NCBI GenBank assembly: GCA_963682025.1
Contig: OY821518.1
Span: forward strand, 148,669,442-148,733,441
Source of the DNA: Cordilura impudica
Taxonomy: Eukaryota > Arthropoda > Insecta > Diptera > Scathophagidae
Reading direction: 5' to 3'
Length of the DNA stretch: 64,000 nucleotides
Each line of letters opens with the position of its first letter. Positions within the stretch are counted from its first letter, which is position 1. A program made the position numbers and the translations under genes. The notes beneath the pieces were generated by a model. The model searched no databases and was not told where the DNA came from. It worked only from the letters and a program-made list of their open reading frames with translations. Below are positions 46,528 to 55,889 of this stretch, piece by piece.

Positions 46528-47600
46528 GTGCCATCGGATAAAATTGGTGGGAACAGCAATGTTATTATAGGTGATTTAATGCGACGAATTGGGATTCCTA
46601 CACAGTTGGCGACCGATATGGATATTTACAGCAGCAACGAAGATTTTTTTGAGATCAAATCAAAAAAAGCAAAAAGTAACGTAGATGGCTTAGCTGTCAC
46701 GCACAATCAGAAAAAAATATTAAAGACGAATGTATGTAGATCTTTCCAATTTTGGATCTACAAAAATTTCGCGTAACCGATTTGAGATACTGGGGAGTAT
46801 AAATGTAGAAGTAAATGAAGGTGACACGACAAACAAAGGATCTCCAAATTTGAATGTCAATAATGGTAAGAATGTTGAGAAAGACTGGTAGGTCTGGTAG
46901 GAAAAAATTTTGTGCTCCAATAATTTTGCATGGCGTCAATGTTAAAAAGCTTGTAGACCAGCTAAATGAGAGAACACCCAAGGTTGTTTATAAAATTGCT
47001 AATTCGTCTCAGAATAAAAGTAAACTCATTTTGAGGATCTATCTGCCCATCTGGAAATGATAGATATTTTAAGAGATCAAAATATTAAGTCATACTCATT
47101 TACTCCTCCCGAGTTAAGAAGAGTAACGGTTATTTTAAGAGGTTTGTATCACTTTTGACGGAAGTGTCTGAAATTAAAACAGCTCTTGATGAGGCTTTAC
47201 CAAATACAGTTGAAAAAGTTAATAAATTAGTTACAAATTTTTCCACTAAAAATGGTTTTGATACCGGCTTGTTTATTGTAACCTTGGCACAGGGTAAGAA
47301 AGTAAATGACATAAATAAATTACAATTTACCAGTGTGTCAAATGGGAGTCTCCAAGATTGAAGAGAAGAGAGATTCAATGTTTTAGATGTCAGCTATGGG
47401 GACACTCAGCCCGAAACTGTAATTCTAGTTTCAAGGGTGTGAAATGTAATGGGAAACATGACCCCGATTTCTGTAGCATAATAAAGGGCGAAACGGCTTC
47501 TACGTGCATAAATTGCAATAAAGTTGGTCTTGCCGCTAACTACAAAGGGTGTTCTGCATATAAAAGTTTCATAAAGATAAAAAGGGAATTAGTAGTCTAG
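46528..47600 (+). pseudogene. LINE ORF1 (gag-like) with zinc knuckles
   Basis: The chain of frames begins MPSDKIGGNSNVIIGDLMRR (46528) and reaches APIILHGVNVKKLVDQL and YKIANSSQNKSKLILRIYL (46915-47040), the block that precedes the PRE_C2HC domain in Jockey-type gag. It continues with TGLFIVTLAQGKKVNDINKL (47155-47361) and ends with CFRCQLWGHSARNC, followed by CNGKHDPDFC and CINCNKVGLAANYKGC (47358-47600). The first knuckle is a perfect C-x2-C-x4-H-x4-C; the second and third have drifted spacing. Three or more frameshifts break the ORF. The gag end KLPPIVEEF is at ~47735. Confidence 0.8.
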
Positions 47601-47878
47601 GCCAGAAATAAAAGGCAGGAAATTAAGGACAATGTTAAAATTGTTATAGGGAAAACTCAAGCGGTTAACGAAAGAAGGTCTTTTGCCAGCCTGATTCATT
47701 CTGAGCATAATTATAAAGCTAATAGTGAACAAAAATTGCCCCCAATTGTAGAGGAATTTATTATGGTAGGCGAATATTTTAGAGAATCTGAAATCCAAAC
47801 TTTAGAATCGAAAGTTTAAAATTTTCTATCCTCATATAAAACATTGTCATTAGCGATGGCAAGAAAAGAGTACGGCAT

Positions 47879-49044
47879 ATGGCCCGAAATAATTTAAATT
47901 TTATCACTTTTAATCCAAGATCGTTAGTTGAATTAAGTAGAGGTTTAAAATTAATTAAAATACTTAACTTTCAGAAAATCTATGTTTGTTTCCTACAGGA
48001 AACTCGATTTCGTAGAAATTCCAAAATTATCTTTGAAAACTATAATGTAATCAGAGATTTTTCTAGCCAAGGCACGGCAATAAGTATAATACTGTAAGTG
48101 TTCCAAATTTTAAATTTCTAAACACTTTTATTGAAATTAAATTATCGTTTGCAAGTCAAGTCAAAAAGTCCTTGCTAGGCAGTGTTTATATTCCCTCAAA
48201 TTTTTTCAGTAATGATATGCGTTCTAGTCTTGACTCGATTCAAAGCTATTCTATATCATATGATGGTGCCTACATTGGAGGGGACTTTAACTCCAGAAAT
48301 GTTCACTGGGGCGATTTAATCGATAATATAAACGGTCAAAGCTTCAATGACTGGTTAAACTTATCGGGTACAAACTTTAATAGATTTTGTGATGCAACTC
48401 CGTCCTTTCCAGGAGGCCCATCATTTTTGGACCATTTTCTAATCAGTACAAATATGGTTGACTTAGCTAATGGGATGTTCCATATAATAAGCCTACCAAC
48501 GCTTTCGAATCATTACCCTCTGAAATTGACATTTAAATTTTCAGACTTTGATTTAAATCCTTCTCCCCCAAGATTTTATAGATCTTTTTAGAGGACAAAC
48601 TTGAAAGACTTTCGTAATGATGTTCAATGTAATATTTTAAGTCTGAATACACCTAGTGACAGAAACTTAGTTAACGATGAAATTGATGAAATCATCATAC
48701 GTTTTAATGATTGTATTAACTCAGAAGTGGATAGACACTCCGATGAAATTGAAATTAAAAGCAGGCGTTTTGTGGTACCAGAACATATTAAAAAGCATTT
48801 TAAAGTCAAGTATGCCTGGCAAAAGGAATTAAAGAAATTTTTTCACCGTAACGGGAACAGAAGTTCAGACGAATACAGACGGATTAGAGGTCAAACTCAA
48901 CTGCTTAAAACTATTATCAAAGAACTTGTTGAAATACATCAAACAAAAGAGTTTAATAATCGTTTGGAGGGCCTGGTCCTAGGGCTTTTAAAGAAATTTT
49001 TAAATTCACCGGCAATGGAAAATCCAAATTTTTCGATGGAGTAA
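47879..49044 (+). pseudogene. LINE ORF2 endonuclease and linker
   Basis: ARNNLNFITFNPRSL opens the AP-type endonuclease, followed by VCFLQETRF (E of the QE motif). After a break come LLGSVYIPSNFF, YIGGDFNSRNVHWGD (G-D-F-N and H-W), PSFLDHFLIS and LPTLSNHYPLKL (S-N-H in place of the usual S-D-H). The linker (48601-49044) contains EIKSRRFVVPEHIKK and KNKR-like basic helices. Stops near 48098 and 48590 interrupt it, but each domain is well preserved. Confidence 0.82.
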
Positions 49045-49249
49045 TAGTAGAACATTTATACCGAAGACTCCGTAAAAGTAGAACATTTCAGACAGCACCT
49101 TTCAAACGTTTATAATTTTGTTACTACAGATAGAGTCGATACATTAGAGGTTCCTAACTCTGTGGTTTTATTAATAGTCGCACAGCCAATATTTATGAGT
49201 TTACTGATTCGACGAATGCTTTATCGCCAGATGATCGTAACCACTTCAC

Positions 49250-50880
49250 AAATACTTCAGATTTTTTTGAAATCATTAGATCTCTTAACGCGAAAAGATC
49301 TTCGGGCCTAGATTATTTGTCTAACTTCTTAATAAAAAAAATTACCGTTATCCGCAGTAGAGGTGATTTTCATCCTTTTTAATAATTGTATAAATAATAG
49401 TTATTTCCCTAAGACATGGAAAATTGCGAAAATATACCCCATCAAAAAAAAGCCAAATGACTTTCAAATTAACAATTCTCGTCCAATTTCAATGTTATCG
49501 AACATTGAAAAATTACTCGAAAGAGTAATTAAAGGGAAACTAGAATGTTCTCACATTTATGATTCAATATCTAAGTATCAATTTGGTTTCAAACGAGGCC
49601 ATTCATCTGCTGACGCCTTGGTTTACTTACAAAACGAAGTCTATGCACATGATACAGATCCGCAGATTGCTTTAGTGAAAGTCCAAAACCATCTTCTTTT
49701 AATTGATGAATTTTATAGAAATTGGGGTATCTATAATATTAATAGGCTAGGCGATTTCTTGTGACCGATATTTTGTTCTACCGTTTTATCCCGATTTTGA
49801 CCAAACGTATATTATTTGAAAGGTATTTCTTTTTAGCCCTCATTTTGAGTAAATTGCAGTTAAAGTTGCTACTAACACATACATAAAATTATGCAATGCT
49901 ATGTGTGTGTTTATTAAATTTGTTAATGAAAAAATAAAAATGCCAAGAATTTGCACTCGAATTTCGAGGGCTGGAATCTGCTAGTTAAAATTAATACCCT
50001 TAAATCAGAGGCTATCTGTCTCCGCAATGCCTCGGGCAAGGGTCCCCGTGTTTTAGTGAGGAAAAGTAGAATTCGGAATCTTTCTTTGAATGGGTCACCT
50101 ATTCCCTTTAGGAATCGAATAAAGTACCTTGGGGTTACATTTAACAAGCTGTTTAAATTTAATGAGCATGGAAGAATTGCAAAGAAGAAACTTTTAATAA
50201 AGAGACACCTGAGTCAAAGGGCCAAATTACTTATTTACAAGGTTTACATTCGTTCTGCGATGCTTTATGACTTTCCCATATGGTTTTCAATATCGGCAAC
50301 AGTGATGACGGAGTTGGAAATTTTGGAAAGAAGCTGTTTGAGACTCTGTGTTAACGCGAACGTTGAAAGTTTTGTAAAGAGATATTTGAACTCCGTTATC
50401 TATGAGAAAGCCAAAATTCAACCTCTTGCTTCGTATTCGCTAAATTGACTGAAAAGTTTGTAAATCGCCTTAAGAACTACGGGAACAGTTTATTGAGAGA
50501 CGTTTTCAGTTCTCAAAAAGATTTTGGTTGGTCCAATAGCCTGTATATGTCCCCTATTGGACTTGTACATGAAACCGTTAGAATATTAACATCCCTCAAA
50601 GAATACCACCTACCAGAGTTTTACTCTCATTCAGTTAAAGGGTCCAACAGGGGCTAATTGTAGACTCATAAACCCAGCTTCGGGCGGGATGTTTTCTATG
50701 AGGCCTAAACTTAAAACCAAACTTTGGTTAAGAGTGTGGGAATCATTCCAAACACCACCGGGCGATCGTGGGGTTATTTATAGTTATGGTGGAAACCTTT
50801 TTCCGTCCCTATGTTTTTATTGTCTTAGTTTTAGTCTAGTTTTAAGTGTTATCATATTAACTCCTCAACAGTTAATGTAA
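49250..50880 (+). pseudogene. LINE ORF2 reverse transcriptase and C-terminus
   Basis: It starts at AKRSSGLDYLSNFLIKK (~49290), then SYFPKTWKIAKIYPIKKK, SRPISMLSNIEKLLERVIKG and YQFGFKRGHSSADALVYLQN. The palm motifs A, B and C (expected after the QN-V segment) are missing: the frame passes from AHDTDPQIALVKVQNHL to LIDEFYRNWGI, so roughly 120 codons seem deleted. The Helitron follows at 49730. Then come INTLKSEAICLRNASG, IKYLGVTFNKLFKFNEHGR and DFPIWFSISATVMTELEILE (thumb). The remainder runs to ~50880 with further breaks. Confidence 0.8.
49730..49984 (+). mobile_element. Helitron miniature, copy 3
   Basis: TCTATAATATTAATAGGCTA start, CTCGAATTTCGAG hairpin, CTAG end, between A (49729) and T (49985). 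Without it the host LINE reads WGIKINT, aligning with WGIQINT in the relative at 32130. 255 bp. Confidence 0.93.
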
Positions 50881-51134
50881 ATTTTTATTATACTTTGAGC
50901 AATATAATTTTATGTTTTATCATTCGACGTAAGAATTCTCTCTCTCTGATTATATAATGATTTGATTATATAATCCGGTAGCGTTATAACACAGATCTCA
51001 TTAATGTCTATTAGAACAATACGATATAGTTTTAAGTTATGTACATTCCTGTTAACTTTACTCATCTCTTTTGTGATCTAAATGTTTAAGTCTCAATAAA
51101 AACTCAAATTGAAATTGAAATTGTTAAATTGTCG

Positions 51135-51355
51135 AATATATTTTGAAGCAGTGTGATTCTTGTTGTCTATAATTCGGGTGATGTATCTGTCCGCTAGAAA
51201 TGAAAATCTCTCATGTTTCGGTATCGCCGCAGACTCTTGTTTCAGGACTAACCCATGTGTGGAACTCATGACCCTAGGGCGATTCCTATAGCCTTATATT
51301 GTTTTCTCTGTAGTTTTATAAGTTCTTTTCCAAGACAATCCAACTTGCTTAAGTG
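51135..51355 (-). pseudogene. LINE C-terminal fragment, minus strand
   Basis: One minus-strand frame reads YRNRPRVMSSTHGLVLKQ and PKHERFSFLADRYITRII, resembling the region after the RT thumb in Jockey/I/R1-type LINEs (R-x-x-FLA-x-K/R-Y). Short and isolated. Confidence 0.45.
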
Positions 51356-51359
51356 GTGC

Positions 51360-51640
51360 CATATACTGAATACTTCGATACTAAATCCGGAGTGAAACAA
51401 GGTTGTTTGATGTCATTGTTATTTGCGCTATATATTAATGATTTAAACGAAAGAATGATATTAATTTAAAAATGAAATGGAAACTTTTTTTAGCTGTATG
51501 TAGATCTATACAATCATATGCAGTACAAATATGGGGTTTTAGTTATTTTGATGCAGTGGATAATCTCCAAAGATACTTCATGAAGAAAGTTCTCAAACTT
51601 CCAAGCAACACACCAAACTAATTCTTAATGCTAATAGCAC
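51360..51640 (+). pseudogene. LINE RT fragment (motif B and thumb)
   Basis: TEYFDTKSGVKQGCLMSLLF followed by ALYINDLNERM is RT motif B. After a deletion that removes motif C, FLAVCRSIQSYAVQIWGFSY, then LQRYFMKKVLKLPSNTP, is the thumb. It may belong with the RT N-terminal fragment at 53880-54655, which ends at motif A. Confidence 0.65.
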
Positions 51641-52225
51641 CTTTAATATAATCGAAGAGATCTACAAAGATGGCGCACTTATGTATGTATTAAAAAAAAT
51701 GCACAAAACAAGTAAACTGCACAAAAGTGTTTTTTACTTGTCATTCTTATTAAAGAAGCCACGTATTTACTATCTCCATATTATAGAGTTATTACCAGAT
51801 TTAAAAAAGATAGATATTTTTAATTTTAAAGTTTAAAATTGAAACGTATATAATATTAAGTTGTTAAAAAAAATTTTTCAAAAAATCCCTACAATTCGAC
51901 AAAAGTAAGAAATCTTTTACATTAAACACATAGACGCAAATCCATTTATCGATGCGTTACAAATGGAATGTCATAATAAGATCGAAAAAATAAAACTGAT
52001 TAACGCTAGTGCTTTTAAAATATAAGACATGGTCAAGTATTCCGAAAAAGATCTGAAATTTAAAAATATATTTTGTTTAATATCTTCTATTGACTTTAAA
52101 ATTGTTAAACGTAAATGCTGAAAATTCAGAGTATTTGTTATAATAAATTACTAAATTGATCAAATTGTTTACATTTTCAAATATTTTATCTAAATTTGTT
52201 ACAAATAGTGCAAGAAAACCTAGGT
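51641..52225. other. AT-rich non-coding DNA
   Basis: No supported feature. Confidence 0.4.
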
Positions 52226-52275
52226 GGAGGGTATCAAAGATTCGGCATAGCCGAATTTTACACTCCTACTTGTTC
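52226..52275 (+). mobile_element. INE-like 3' terminus
   Basis: GGTGGAGGGTATCAAAGATT, TTCGGCATAGCCGAA hairpin, then TTACACTCCTACTTGTTC. The sequence before it is unrelated, so this is a 3' fragment. Confidence 0.7.
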
Positions 52276-52371
52276 ATGTTCCATTTTCCATTTCTCACTA
52301 TCCATTTTTAATTTTTAATTTTCCATGTTCCATTTTCATTTTCCACTTTTCATTTTCCATTTTGATTTTTC

Positions 52372-52403
<32 letters not shown>

Positions 52404-52650
52404 CCGATTTTCAATTTTTCATTTTTCATTTTCCGTTTTTCATTTTCCATTTTTCACTTTTAGTTTTTCAATTTTCATTTTCCAATTTTCAATATTCAAT
52501 TTTCAATTTTCAATTTTCATTTTTCATTTTTCATTTTTCATTTTTCATTTTTCATTTTTCATTTTTCATTTTTCATTTTTCATTTTTAATTTTTCATTTT
52601 CCATTTTCCATTTTTAATTTACCACTTTTTATTTTTAGTAATTTTTAATT
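52276..52650. repeat. (TTTTCAT/TTTTCCA)n simple-sequence array
   Basis: Mixed heptamer-like repeats of TTTTCAT and TTTTCCA with drift to TTTTCAA and TTTTTAA. The long phenylalanine-rich plus-strand frame is an artefact of the repeat. Confidence 0.9.
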
Positions 52651-52672
52651 TTTAATATTTAAGTTTAATGAT

Positions 52673-53215
52673 AAACAAGTAAGAGTGTTAAATTCGGCTG
52701 TGCCGAATCTTTGATACCCTCCACCTCGGTTTGTGGCAATACTATTAACATAGCTCATGGTAGTTGTGTTCTTGTTATTGTTAATATGTATGAATCACAT
52801 TTTTTTTGTGGCTTTTTTTATGTTGTTGTATGTTCAACCACTAAACTATTACAAGAAAACACTAGGTTTCATGTTTTTTTTAGAGGTATCTATAAACTTT
52901 TGTTCATTTCTCAGCGCAGAGGCTCCCGATTTACTCCGATTTCAATACCAACCTGGTGGGAATTATGGCAAATAATTTTTTCGTAACCTGACCTAAGTAA
53001 ATGCTTTTTTTTTTGAATGAGCGTGATTTCAACAGACACACGGACAGACGGACAGACGGACAGACGGACAGACGGACATCGCTATATCGACTCGAGCTGT
53101 GATAAGGATCAAGAATATATATACTTTATTGGGTCGGAAATTAGTTTTTCGATGCGTTACAAACGGAATGACAAACCTATATATACCCTCTGCCACTGAG
53201 ATGTGGAGGGTATAA
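52673..53215 (-). mobile_element. Complete short INE-like element (543 bp)
   Basis: In minus orientation it runs from TTATACCCTCCACATCTCAG (near 53215) through the (GTCCGTCT)n core at 53035-53080 to the TTCGGCACAGCCGAA-type hairpin and ACTTGTTT end at 52673. It shows the minimal family structure: TATACCC end, CATAAAGTATATATA-like block, GTCCGTCTG microsatellite, 3' hairpin. No coding capacity. Confidence 0.8.
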
Positions 53216-53216
53216 A

Positions 53217-53665
53217 AATATGTGGTAATACTTGCTTAGGCTAGTGTGACACGTGCATTATTAATATACACACAACTGCAATGACTTCAGCAATAAGAAG
53301 AATTACAACATATACAACATATCTTATGAAAAACAACAAACACACTGAAAAATTTTATTTTTCAAGAGTTTTTTCAAAGTTTCATTCATAGCTCGTGAAC
53401 CTTTTGACCGATTTTGACGATTTTAAATACCAACTCCTTTGGGATGTTAATAAACGATTTTATATAAAAACGAACGGTCCAGCTTAGATATTGCCGGCGT
53501 GATCGTGATTTCCACAGACAGACGGACAGACGGTCATCGGTAAATCAACTTCCCTTGTCATAAGGATCAAGAAAATATATTTTTTTGGGGTCTCAGGAAT
53601 TTATTTCGATGCGTTACAAACGGAATGACAAACCTATATATACCCTCTGCCACTGAATTTGCATA
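53217..53665 (-). mobile_element. INE-like element, another subfamily, 5' part
   Basis: Shares GGTAATACTTGCTTAGG, a CAACTCCT block, TGATCGTGATTTCCACAGAC and the TATATATACCCTCTGCCACT end with 62345-62735. The 3' hairpin end is lacking. Confidence 0.7.
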
Positions 53666-53879
53666 TTCGGATTTATGTAATAACCTAATTTATACTCTTT
53701 CGACTGCTGCAATACAAAGTACTATTTCGGATAGTAAAAAACAAACATTCGACAGAAAATAATTTAAATAATCTAAAGAATTGGAATATAAGAATAAAGT
53801 GTTAAAAGCTAGAAGAAAGAAGAAAGAACAAGCAAAATCAAACTTTAGCAGAGCGCCTTAAGAGAATTAGTGAAGTTAT

Positions 53880-54655
53880 AAAAAAATATCTAATAAAAAT
53901 CTTATCAATAATTATTATAAGGATAATATAAGTACAAAGATGCAATGATTATTTGAGAAAGACGTGGGAGTTTTAAAATAGACAGCTTGGAAAGAAGGTT
54001 AAACCACCCAAGGATTTAATTGTCAACACCATTATAATACTGGATGAAGAGAAGTCATCAGCATTCAACACCAATTTTCATAATTCAGTACGCATTATTA
54101 AAGAAAGCTTAACGATTATACAAATTTGTTTCGTATTTTAGTTCCTTTAATAAGCTGTTTAAACTTTGAAGTCATACAAAATCTGAAGGTAAATCAAATT
54201 TTGGAGAGTTTGGACCTAAGAAAAAGTCCTGGTTTTGACAATATCGCAGTTAATATTTGTTAGTAAGAAGAAACATTATTACCAGTATTATCACAAAAAC
54301 TTTTAATAGCATAATTGAAGATGCAATATATCACGATATTTTAAAATTACACAAAATTATTCCAATACCAAAATCTGTTGTAACGAATGAAGTTGAAAAC
54401 TATCGTCCAATATCAATTCTTCCAACTATCGACAAAATGTTAGAAAAAATTATATTTGAACAACTTTCCAATTATCTTGGAGTTAATAATATTTTATTTG
54501 ATCGGCAGTATGGATTCAAAAAAGGATCTTGGACTGAAGAAGCCGTTATAAATGTTGTTGAACACGTATGCAACGGACTTAATACAGGATGTAAAGGGGT
54601 TGGAGGTGTGTTTTTGATCGGTCAAAAGCTTTTGACTTGGTAGATCCTTCTAGGG
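53880..54655 (+). pseudogene. LINE RT N-terminal fragment
   Basis: LRKSPGFDNIAVNIC (54215) is the K-x-G-x-D start of RT. The 54257-54643 frame reads HKIIPIPKSVVTNEVENYRP, ISILPTIDKMLEKIIFEQL and DRQYGFKKGSWTEEAVI. A one-base shift then gives VFDRSKAFDLVDPS, motif A with its catalytic aspartate, ending at ~54655 where an INE-like fragment begins. Upstream (53760-54200) is degenerate linker sequence. Confidence 0.72.
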
Positions 54656-54656
54656 T

Positions 54657-54738
54657 CGTAAATAATATTTTCGATGCGTTACATACGAAGTGACAAATTA
54701 ATATATACCCTCTGCACAGTGGAATGGAAGTTATAAAA
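54657..54738 (-). mobile_element. INE-like 5' end fragment
   Basis: TTTTCGATGCGTTACATACG, AATATATACCCTCTGCACAG and TGGAAGTTATAAAAAT match the 5' terminal block of 53130-53215 in the same orientation. Confidence 0.7.
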
Positions 54739-54741
54739 ATA

Positions 54742-54858
54742 TTTTTAGCTGAAATGCTAAACCACGTAACTAACGAAAAATTAAAAATTGCAAAACATTT
54801 TTGTTTCTCTTCTAAAAAATAATAATGTTAGTTACGTGGTTTTACATATAAGCTGAGC
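54742..54858. repeat. Inverted repeat with perfect 16-bp core
   Basis: AAACCACGTAACTAAC (54759-54774) pairs with its complement at 54827-54842 around a 52-nt loop; weaker pairing (TTAGCTGA/AGCTAA) extends outward. It lies downstream of the cecropin poly(A) region. It may be a tiny MITE or a transcription-terminating hairpin; function unknown. Confidence 0.75.
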
Positions 54859-54902
54859 TAATTTAAATAGAAATATTATTTTAATGTTATTTAATAATAA
54901 AT

Positions 54903-54908
54903 TTTATT
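54903..54908 (-). promoter_or_regulatory. Cecropin poly(A) signal (AATAAA)
   Basis: TTTATT on the plus strand gives AATAAA on the gene strand, 156 bases past the stop codon. Confidence 0.6.
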
Positions 54909-55063
54909 ACGACGAACTCTGAGATTCCTTACAGGTTCGACAATACAATTTGATGAAATAAAAATAAAGCCTTAGAGAGAAGATTTTCTTATAATATATA
55001 ACTATTTTAAGTATAAAATTGATTTAACTAGATCTATAATCTACTAGATGAATAACTTTGGAA

Positions 55064-55323
55064 TTATCCTCTAGCTGTAGCGGCCACATTTGCAGCCTGT
55101 TGAGCTACAGAAAGGCCTTGTATGGTTGCATCACGGGTATGTTGGCCCAACCGTTCCTATAAATTAAAAGAACAATATTTTAATATATATTTTTTATTTA
55201 TATTGAATAAATAGTCGAACTTACAATTTTCTTGCCAATTTTTTTCAACCAACCAGCTTGACTTTGTGCGGCGAACACAGCCAAAATAAGAGCAACGAAG
55301 ATGAAAACTTTATGGAAATTCAT
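55064..55323 (-). CDS. Cecropin antimicrobial peptide precursor
   Basis: Two exons on the minus strand: 55225-55323 (33 codons) and 55064-55156 (30 codons plus TAA), separated by a 68-base intron with GTAAGT donor and TTTATAG acceptor between codons. The 63-residue precursor has a 23-residue secretory signal (MNFHKVFIF...QSQA), then a mature peptide starting [10 protein letters not shown] with a basic amphipathic helix, an AxQGL-type hinge region, a hydrophobic AAxVAA helix and a terminal Gly expected to supply C-terminal amide. Length, intron position and sequence match fly cecropin A/sarcotoxin I, secreted peptides that disrupt bacterial membranes in haemolymph. The promoter shows a TATA box plus kB-like and GATA motifs, consistent with Imd/Toll control. 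Intact, no disabling change; the only convincing host gene in the window. Confidence 0.96.
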
Positions 55324-55435
55324 TTTGAAATTTATTATTTTTTTATTTTTTTTTTTTGTTAAATTAAAATGATATTGTAGTTTATTATTCTGCAACTGAA
55401 TCAAAACTGTTGATGGTTTTAGCTAAATTGCTCGA

Positions 55436-55442
55436 TTTTATA
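55436..55442 (-). promoter_or_regulatory. Cecropin TATA box
   Basis: TATAAAA on the gene strand. The start site is probably ~31 bases on, near 55411 (ATCAAC), or at the TCAGTT near 55397, giving a 5' leader of 75-90 bases. Confidence 0.7.
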
Positions 55443-55490
55443 CAAATTATGATGATCAATAGATTGCTTGTGGTTCTTGTCCAATGTTAA

Positions 55491-55500
55491 GGGGATTTAC
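55491..55500. promoter_or_regulatory. kB-like site upstream of cecropin
   Basis: GGGGATTTAC, one mismatch from the GGGRNNYYYY site bound by Rel proteins (Relish/Dif) in Drosophila cecropin promoters, ~80 bases upstream of the likely start. Confidence 0.6.
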
Positions 55501-55547
55501 TTTACATAATTCTCCTATTTTATATTTAGAAAAAAAAAACTTTTCTT

Positions 55548-55553
55548 GATAAG
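55548..55553. promoter_or_regulatory. GATA motif upstream of cecropin
   Basis: GATAAG about 50 bases beyond the kB-like site; GATA sites beside kB sites support fat-body expression of fly cecropins. A single short motif, so modest weight. Confidence 0.4.
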
Positions 55554-55559
55554 ATCTCG

Positions 55560-55885
55560 TTATTTATATTGACATTTCTTTATAATGTAAGAGTGTCATA
55601 ATAAAACAATAGTTTTTGTTTTATATAAATACTGGGTTATTAGTACAACAAAAATAGGATGCCCATATTTATATACAAGTGTTTGAAAAAACTTGTAAAC
55701 CCCATTCATAGGCCACACTAATTTTAAATGAGTGTAAATACGTCATGAGAAACGTGCGTTTTCGAACTGAGGAATTCCTTATTATGTCTTTGTTGCAGTT
55801 TAATTGATTTTTTCATAATTTTAATCATGCATAAACCAAGTAAGTGAATTGTGTTTATTCACATTTTGTATTACTTCCACAATGT
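55560..55885. other. Cecropin upstream DNA
   Basis: No gene. The far upstream region of cecropin runs to the INE-like composite starting at 55890. Confidence 0.5.
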
Positions 55886-55889
55886 CTTT

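Larger units (their letters stand above)
46520..51118 (+). mobile_element. Jockey-clade LINE, nearly full length, interrupted by a Helitron
   Basis: ORF1 (gag with CCHC knuckles), ORF2 endonuclease and RT follow in order. The element ends with AATAAA at ~51096 and a short (GAAATT)n-like tail. It carries frameshifts, stops and a 255-bp Helitron miniature (49730-49984). A degenerate relative of the same family lies at 29955-32780. Confidence 0.85.

Noticed and set aside
52325..52648. 107-codon plus-strand frame of F/H/S/I
   Set aside because: Direct translation of the TTTTCAT/TTTTCCA simple repeat; no coding signal.
55198..55224. Read-through of cecropin exon 1 into VSSTIYSI and stop
   Set aside because: A consensus GTAAGT donor occurs at 55224 and the second exon continues the cecropin sequence exactly.
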